A DNA stretch of 9,651 bases, from positions 1 through 9,651 of the forward strand of contig JALRLQ010000056.1 in NCBI GenBank assembly GCA_023254365.1, written 5' to 3'. The notes beneath the pieces were generated by a model. It had not been told where the DNA came from, did not search any database, and saw only the letters and a program-made list of their open reading frames with translations. Each line of letters starts with the position of its first letter. The first letter of the stretch is position 1. Made by a program: the position numbers and the translations under genes. This DNA comes from Candidatus Poseidonia sp. GTDB taxonomy: Archaea > Thermoplasmatota > Poseidoniia > Poseidoniales > Poseidoniaceae. Shown piece by piece: positions 5,656 through 9,651 of this stretch.

Positions 5656-8600
5656 ATGAAGAAGGCCCTTTGCCTCCTCTCGCTCTTTTTGATCAGCCTC
5701 GCAGCGCCGTTGATGGCTCCCGTTCAGGCTGAATCTTCCGAAACGATGGATATCCTCCACACGGCCGTGAATCCTGCCAACAACAACACATACCATTTGC
5801 TCACTGCCTCGTCGTGGGAAGACGCTGCCTCCTATGCCCGTTCGTTGGATGGTTTCCTCGTAACCGTTGACGACGCTGACGAGAACGAGTGGATCGTCAA
5901 CACCTTCGCCAGTTGGAACAACCAGTCACGTCACCTTTGGATCGGTCTCAACGACGCCGCCGGTGAAGGAGTCTACAAGTGGCACGACGGCACGCCGTTC
6001 TTCTACCGTGCATGGGGTGATGCCCAACCTTCGGAAGGCGGTGACGAGGATTACGTTCACATTGCTGGAACCAACATGGGCAACATCGAGCCGGGGACCT
6101 GGAACGATTTGGAAAACGACCCCCAGTACTTTCCGGTTTACGGTGTGGTTGAACTCGGTCCCGGCGCCGATTACGCTCTCCGCTTTGACGGCATTTCCGA
6201 CCATGTGGTCGTTTCCCACGACGACGGATTGGACATCGGCAACGATTCCGTTCTGGAACTTTCTGCATGGGTCCACCCCTTCTCCACCGAAGGCATCCAA
6301 TTCGTGATGATGAAGGGCGACTACGGCTGGGGCTTGTACCTCAACGACGACCACGTTGCGTTTTCGTCCGAGTACAGCCTAGCAAAGCACCCGCTGTCCA
6401 ACGGCACGGTTGAGGCCGATATGTGGACGCACATCGTTGTCCATGTTGTCGAAGGGGACGGGTACCGCTTCTTCATCAACGGCGAGGAGGCAGGTGAGGT
6501 GGCAGACCCCGACGCCAGTCTTCCGCTGGGTGACTTCGGTTCCAACGACTGTTATGCCAACGGTCTGTCCTGCGACGAGTTGTACATCGCTCGCATGGGT
6601 GCGGGATGTGAATGTCATTACTTCGAGGGCTTGATCGACAACGTGTCCGTGGCCAGTGGACAAGACGCCTCCTCGATGGTCGAACGCTCACGGTTTGCCT
6701 TCGGTGAAGGCGAAGGTGGCTCCACCACCGATGAGGTCGCGAACCGGTCGGGCACCATCCACGGTGCTGATTGGGTGATGCCGGACGGCAGCATTGTTGC
6801 CCAAGCCGTGGAATTGACCATCGGCGAGGATTACTCCATCGATGGGGCTTCGGCCGGCGACACCTTGCTCTATTTTGCAGAGATTGAAGCCTACACACGA
6901 ACCCTGTATTGGTTCTCTTCATCGTGGTCGTTCAACGAGTGGGAGGAGGAGGAGATAGAATCCTCCTTCACCGTGTATGTTGGCTACAATTTCTTGCCAG
7001 ACCGATGGAATCACAACGATTCGTTTTCCGATGAATTTGGCTTCTCTTACCAAACGTGGTCGTGGCCTGAAGAAGGAACCATCTGGTTCGTCGTCGTGGT
7101 TGAACGAGACTTGGGTGAAGTCTACCTCTCGTTGGAAGCCGATGTCGCCGACCCACCCCCCTCGCTTGAAGACATGACAGAACTCAAGGACAGCATTGCC
7201 GTGACCAACCAAGAGCTGAGTACAAATTTTGATGCAAGCAACGGTTTTGATGCCAATTACTACTATGTCAACGTCACCGAGCCGCTGGCTGACTTACGCA
7301 TACGCACCTACGGTGGGCGGGGCGATGTCGACCTCGGCATCTCATCCTACAGTCCCCCAACACCCGAAATGTGGTGGGATGGGGACTTCGGCTTTGTCGA
7401 AGAAAACGGTGAGGAAAAACCCGGTCTCGAGAAGTTGCAATGGTCAACAGGACCCGGCAACGATGAAGAAGTGCACTTGTTCGATGTCGAACCCGGGTTG
7501 TACTACATCACCGCCTACACCTACCGCAACTCACGTGGGTTCACCATCATCGCAGATTTTGTTTACCCACCCGTCAACGTTGAGCCAAGCGATGCCATTA
7601 CACTCACGCCGGGTGTTGCTTACGGTCCATTGAGCGGCTACCGTGGACTGGATCAATACTTCAAGGTCGAGGTGGCCCAAGGCACGGAGCGCTTGGTGGT
7701 TGACCTTTCCGAAGGAGGCGGTGATGCCGCCCTCTACCTGCGGCACGAACAAGCGCCAACCTCGTCAACCTACGACCATCACTCCACCGCACAAGGAGCG
7801 AATGACCGAATTGCATTCAACGACCCAACGCCAGGTTGGTGGTACATCCTCTTGAGCTCCACTTCGGCCTTCAGCGGGGTCAACATCGTTGCTGAATTTG
7901 CAGACAGGTATGTCTGGGACTACGACGGGGTTCCCATTGAACTCTACAACAACGAACCGATTGATGGAATCGGCGTCGGGAAAGGTGGTTCGATTTCCTT
8001 CTTTGCGATGTTGGAATCGCCAGGGAACTTCTTCCAAGTCGAAACCTATGGGGGCTCGGGTGACATTCAGTTGCTCGTAGAAGGCGTCCAATACGAGGTT
8101 GAATTTGGTGATTGGGGCCGACCAGGTCCGGGCGAAGGGATGGATGTCTCCACCAACAATTTCGTGACCAAGAGCGGCGATGTTGGGACGCAACACAAAA
8201 TCACCATGGACGCACCGATGAACGGCCGCATCGATGTTTTGATGACCGGCATCAGCGACGCGGAAGAGGTCTCGATTGTCACACGGTGGGATCAAAGTGA
8301 GATTCCCATCGACCCTCTTGAGCCTGAAGAGCCAACCTCGGTTCCGACCTGCAGAGATTCGGCAGAAACGATGTTTGCGAAGTTGGACAGGGACGGAAGC
8401 GGGGCCCTCAAGGGCGGTGAAATTGACAGCATCGACGCTTCTGCTTCCAACCGTGATTCCATGGACCTCAACGAGGACGGTTCTATCGAATACCGTGAAT
8501 ACCTGCAGTTCAAGTGTTCATGCGATGTTGAACTGGCCGCCGTCTTTGATGGATTTTCCGAAGGTCGCCAACATGTTTCACTCGAGGCGTTGGAATCCCA

Positions 8601-9210
8601 TCCATGGGAGAACACGTTTGATTTCGCAGCCGTCAACGGCGACGACGAATCCATCGATAAAGATGAGTTGGAACTTCTGACCCTGTTGTGTGAAACCTCC
8701 TTCAACGCCTTCGACGGTGACGGTGATGGGGTGCCCGACGATGAGGATGCGGTCCCGGACGACCCCACGGAATCAAAGGACACCGATGGTGACGGTGTGG
8801 GCGATAACGCCGATATTGTCGCCAGTGTGTCCAACGACATCATCTATGCAACCGCCGGGGCACTCTTCCTCGTCCTCGCCGGTCTGCTCTTGGCGTTTGT
8901 TCGCAGTGGTTCGAAAGGACAGGAGGCTGATTCTTGGGGCATTGAGGACCAAATGGAAGCACGACTGATGCAAGATACGCCTTCGTTCGAAAGCGAACCA
9001 GCACCGCCCATTGAGTCGTTTGCTCCTTTGGATCAAGTGGCCACTTCTCTCGATTCACTGCAGGAACCGAAGTTGATGGCTTCGCTTGAGGCTCCAGACC
9101 CCGGGCTGATGGGCATGCTGCTTGACGGCATGGAGACCATTGAATACCCCACCGGGAGTGGACAGATTTGGGTTCGGTCCTCTCCCGATGAATCCTGGTC
9201 CTTGAAGTGA
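5656..9210 (+). CDS. Large secreted, membrane-anchored mosaic surface protein (C-type lectin, LamG, PPC-like repeats, EF-hands, TSP3, TM)
   Basis: The frame is open from a TTG at 5542, but the signal peptide MKKALCLLSLFLISLAA ending VQA|ES fixes the start at ATG 5656 (1,184 aa). Domains in order: C-type lectin fold, about 46-167 (WIGLND from W95, W-H-DG, EDYV, WND at 149-151, GVVEL); LamG/concanavalin-like, about 171-373 (YALRFDG, W-T-H-I-V-V-H-V, F-E-G-L-I-DNV), with a four-cysteine cluster DCYANGLSC...GCEC; a PPC-like beta-sandwich, about 380-500, weakest of the set; three clearer PPC-like sandwiches, about 512-635, 646-748 and 760-878; two canonical EF-hand loops (DRDGSGALKGGE 911-922; DLNEDGSIEYRE 937-948) and two degenerate ones; a thrombospondin-3-like Asp/Gly stretch, 1020-1053; one transmembrane helix, 1062-1082; and a ~100-residue cytoplasmic tail. 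The ectodomain is strongly acidic. The protein should sit in the cytoplasmic membrane with its N-terminus outside. Calcium and glycan or surface binding is inferred from the domains; no protease or other catalytic motif is seen. It has its own promoter and no operon partner. Neighbouring genes give no clue to the ligand. Confidence 0.9.
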   Translation: MKKALCLLSLFLISLAAPLMAPVQAESSETMDILHTAVNPANNNTYHLLTASSWEDAASYARSLDGFLVTVDDADENEWIVNTFASWNNQSRHLWIGLNDAAGEGVYKWHDGTPFFYRAWGDAQPSEGGDEDYVHIAGTNMGNIEPGTWNDLENDPQYFPVYGVVELGPGADYALRFDGISDHVVVSHDDGLDIGNDSVLELSAWVHPFSTEGIQFVMMKGDYGWGLYLNDDHVAFSSEYSLAKHPLSNGTVEADMWTHIVVHVVEGDGYRFFINGEEAGEVADPDASLPLGDFGSNDCYANGLSCDELYIARMGAGCECHYFEGLIDNVSVASGQDASSMVERSRFAFGEGEGGSTTDEVANRSGTIHGADWVMPDGSIVAQAVELTIGEDYSIDGASAGDTLLYFAEIEAYTRTLYWFSSSWSFNEWEEEEIESSFTVYVGYNFLPDRWNHNDSFSDEFGFSYQTWSWPEEGTIWFVVVVERDLGEVYLSLEADVADPPPSLEDMTELKDSIAVTNQELSTNFDASNGFDANYYYVNVTEPLADLRIRTYGGRGDVDLGISSYSPPTPEMWWDGDFGFVEENGEEKPGLEKLQWSTGPGNDEEVHLFDVEPGLYYITAYTYRNSRGFTIIADFVYPPVNVEPSDAITLTPGVAYGPLSGYRGLDQYFKVEVAQGTERLVVDLSEGGGDAALYLRHEQAPTSSTYDHHSTAQGANDRIAFNDPTPGWWYILLSSTSAFSGVNIVAEFADRYVWDYDGVPIELYNNEPIDGIGVGKGGSISFFAMLESPGNFFQVETYGGSGDIQLLVEGVQYEVEFGDWGRPGPGEGMDVSTNNFVTKSGDVGTQHKITMDAPMNGRIDVLMTGISDAEEVSIVTRWDQSEIPIDPLEPEEPTSVPTCRDSAETMFAKLDRDGSGALKGGEIDSIDASASNRDSMDLNEDGSIEYREYLQFKCSCDVELAAVFDGFSEGRQHVSLEALESHPWENTFDFAAVNGDDESIDKDELELLTLLCETSFNAFDGDGDGVPDDEDAVPDDPTESKDTDGDGVGDNADIVASVSNDIIYATAGALFLVLAGLLLAFVRSGSKGQEADSWGIEDQMEARLMQDTPSFESEPAPPIESFAPLDQVATSLDSLQEPKLMASLEAPDPGLMGMLLDGMETIEYPTGSGQIWVRSSPDESWSLK

Positions 9211-9225
9211 AGGCTCCGTTCAACC

Positions 9226-9247
9226 GAACACGCCCGTGGGCATGTTC
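9226..9247. repeat. Near-perfect 22-bp inverted repeat between the surface-protein gene and the tRNA
   Basis: Arms GAACA-c-GCCC (9226-9235) and GGGC-a-TGTTC (9238-9247) pair except for one C/A position, leaving a 2-base centre. It begins 15 bases after the surface-protein stop and ends 27 bases before the tRNA. As RNA it would form a hairpin in the 3' UTR. As DNA its dyad symmetry would suit a dimeric regulator. No T-run follows, so it is not a typical U-rich archaeal terminator by itself. Confidence 0.5.
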
Positions 9248-9274
9248 ATAGGGAACGAGTGTCGGCGATGGCGT

Positions 9275-9346
9275 GCCCTTGTAGTGTAGTGGATATCACC
9301 CTCGCCTCCGGAGCGAGGAACCCGAGTTCGAATCTCGGCAGGGGCG
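9275..9346 (+). tRNA. tRNA-Arg, anticodon CCG
   Basis: A complete 72-nt cloverleaf can be folded. The acceptor stem is GCCCTTG (9275-9281) with CAGGGGC (9339-9345) plus discriminator G9346, with one G-U pair. The D stem GTG/CAC is three pairs; its loop holds GGA, placing an A after the conserved GG as expected for tRNA-Arg. The anticodon stem CTCGC/GCGAG encloses loop CTCCGGA with anticodon CCG at 9308-9310, reading CGG. The variable loop is four bases (GAAC). The T stem CCGAG/CTCGG encloses TTCGAAT. There is no intron, and CCA is not encoded (GCTTA follows), so it is added post-transcriptionally. A weak TATA-like TTCATAGG at 9245-9252 is centred about 26 bases upstream of G9275 and may be the promoter, overlapping the right arm of the inverted repeat. 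Confidence 0.95.
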
Positions 9347-9347
9347 C

Positions 9348-9651
9348 TTAAGGTTCAACGAATCCATCCCAGCGCCGCATGTAATCGACAAAGACCGAAC
9401 TGAGTGACGCCTGTTTGAGCCAATCGGGAGAAAACGGGGGCCGCTTCGGGGCCTCGCATCCTTCTTCCAAGAAGCGAGGCCAATCTGGATGAGCGATCCC
9501 TGCTCGGGCGACCCCGACCATATCTGCACCTTGGTCCATGACTGTGCGAGCGTCGGCGGCGTCCCACACGCCCCCGGTTGAAATCAGCGGCAGGTCGTTT
9601 CTCAAAACATCTCGAAACCAGGTGGTGTACGCTTGGTTGCGGTCATCATGC
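9348..9651 (-). CDS. Old Yellow Enzyme-type NADH:flavin oxidoreductase, C-terminal ~100 residues (5' end outside window)
   Basis: Reading the minus strand from the right edge, the frame gives HDDRNQAYTTWFRDV and then LRNDLPLISTGGVWD, ending in TAA at 9348-9350. The TTG at 9605 is internal. The pattern 'LPLISTGGV', a DA-x-x-x-x-D-x-GADMVGVAR segment and AGIAHPDWP is the C-terminal FMN-binding part of the TIM-barrel Old Yellow Enzyme/NADH oxidase family. There the GG and the Arg near the last strands hold the FMN phosphate. These enzymes use NAD(P)H to reduce activated alkenes such as enoates or enals. The catalytic His/Asn and Tyr residues lie outside the window, so substrate class cannot be judged. 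A tail of ~45 residues rich in Trp, Pro and aromatics (WPRFLEEG, KRPPFSPDWL, YMRRWDGF) follows. The gene converges on the tRNA, with its stop codon one base beyond the tRNA 3' end. Confidence 0.82.
   Translation of the reverse strand, partial: HDDRNQAYTTWFRDVLRNDLPLISTGGVWDAADARTVMDQGADMVGVARAGIAHPDWPRFLEEGCEAPKRPPFSPDWLKQASLSSVFVDYMRRWDGFVEP

Noticed and set aside
8713..8820. Short tandem DNA repeats of a GACGGTGACGGTGATGG type
   Set aside because: They simply encode the Asp-Gly repeats of the thrombospondin-3-like stretch and are not an independent DNA repeat.
1..9651. A CRISPR, toxin-antitoxin, defence island or mobile element explaining the unknown genes
   Set aside because: No spaced direct repeats, transposase, integrase, nuclease or terminal inverted repeats were found, and strand alternation with individual promoters argues against a co-transcribed system.

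Overview
The window looks like a chromosomal segment of an archaeon, most plausibly a marine planktonic Euryarchaeote of the Poseidoniia (Marine Group II) type. This is inference from several signs. AT-rich TATA-like boxes lie 24-28 bp upstream of ATG codons, as in leaderless archaeal transcripts. The tRNA gene does not encode its CCA end. There is a Lhr-type helicase and a very large secreted mosaic surface protein (C-type lectin, LamG, PPC-like, EF-hand, thrombospondin-3, transmembrane anchor). Most coding DNA is moderately GC-rich (about 55-60% by eye), with one clearly AT-richer gene. No mobile element, CRISPR array or rRNA is visible.

Layout. (1) 1-3775, plus strand: the C-terminal ~1,257 residues of a giant Lhr-family DNA helicase; the RecA motor lies off the left edge. 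After the Lhr core it carries a long winged-helix/beta-barrel extension of the Lhr-CTD/AlkZ type, and the last module appears duplicated. (2) 3814-4533, minus: an AT-rich gene for an unrecognised four-helix membrane protein, converging on the helicase gene. (3) 4534-4752: a non-coding gap with two small hairpins and a perfect 10-bp palindrome. (4) 4753-5547, minus: an unrecognised soluble two-domain protein with a polyproline hinge and a C-terminal SH3-barrel-like domain. (5) 5548-5655: a compact divergent intergenic region with back-to-back leaderless promoters. (6) 5656-9210, plus: an 1,184-residue secreted, membrane-anchored, calcium-binding adhesion-like protein. (7) 9226-9247: a near-perfect inverted repeat. 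(8) 9275-9346, plus: tRNA-Arg(CCG). (9) 9348 to the right edge, minus: the C-terminus of an Old Yellow Enzyme-type flavin oxidoreductase, whose stop codon ends one base from the tRNA.

The genes do not form one operon. Strands alternate, and each gene whose 5' end is visible has its own candidate promoter. No shared pathway can be argued: the left side is DNA repair/helicase, the right side is cell surface plus a tRNA. The most interesting points are the duplicated C-terminal module of the helicase, the architecture of the surface protein, and the two unrecognised minus-strand genes between them.
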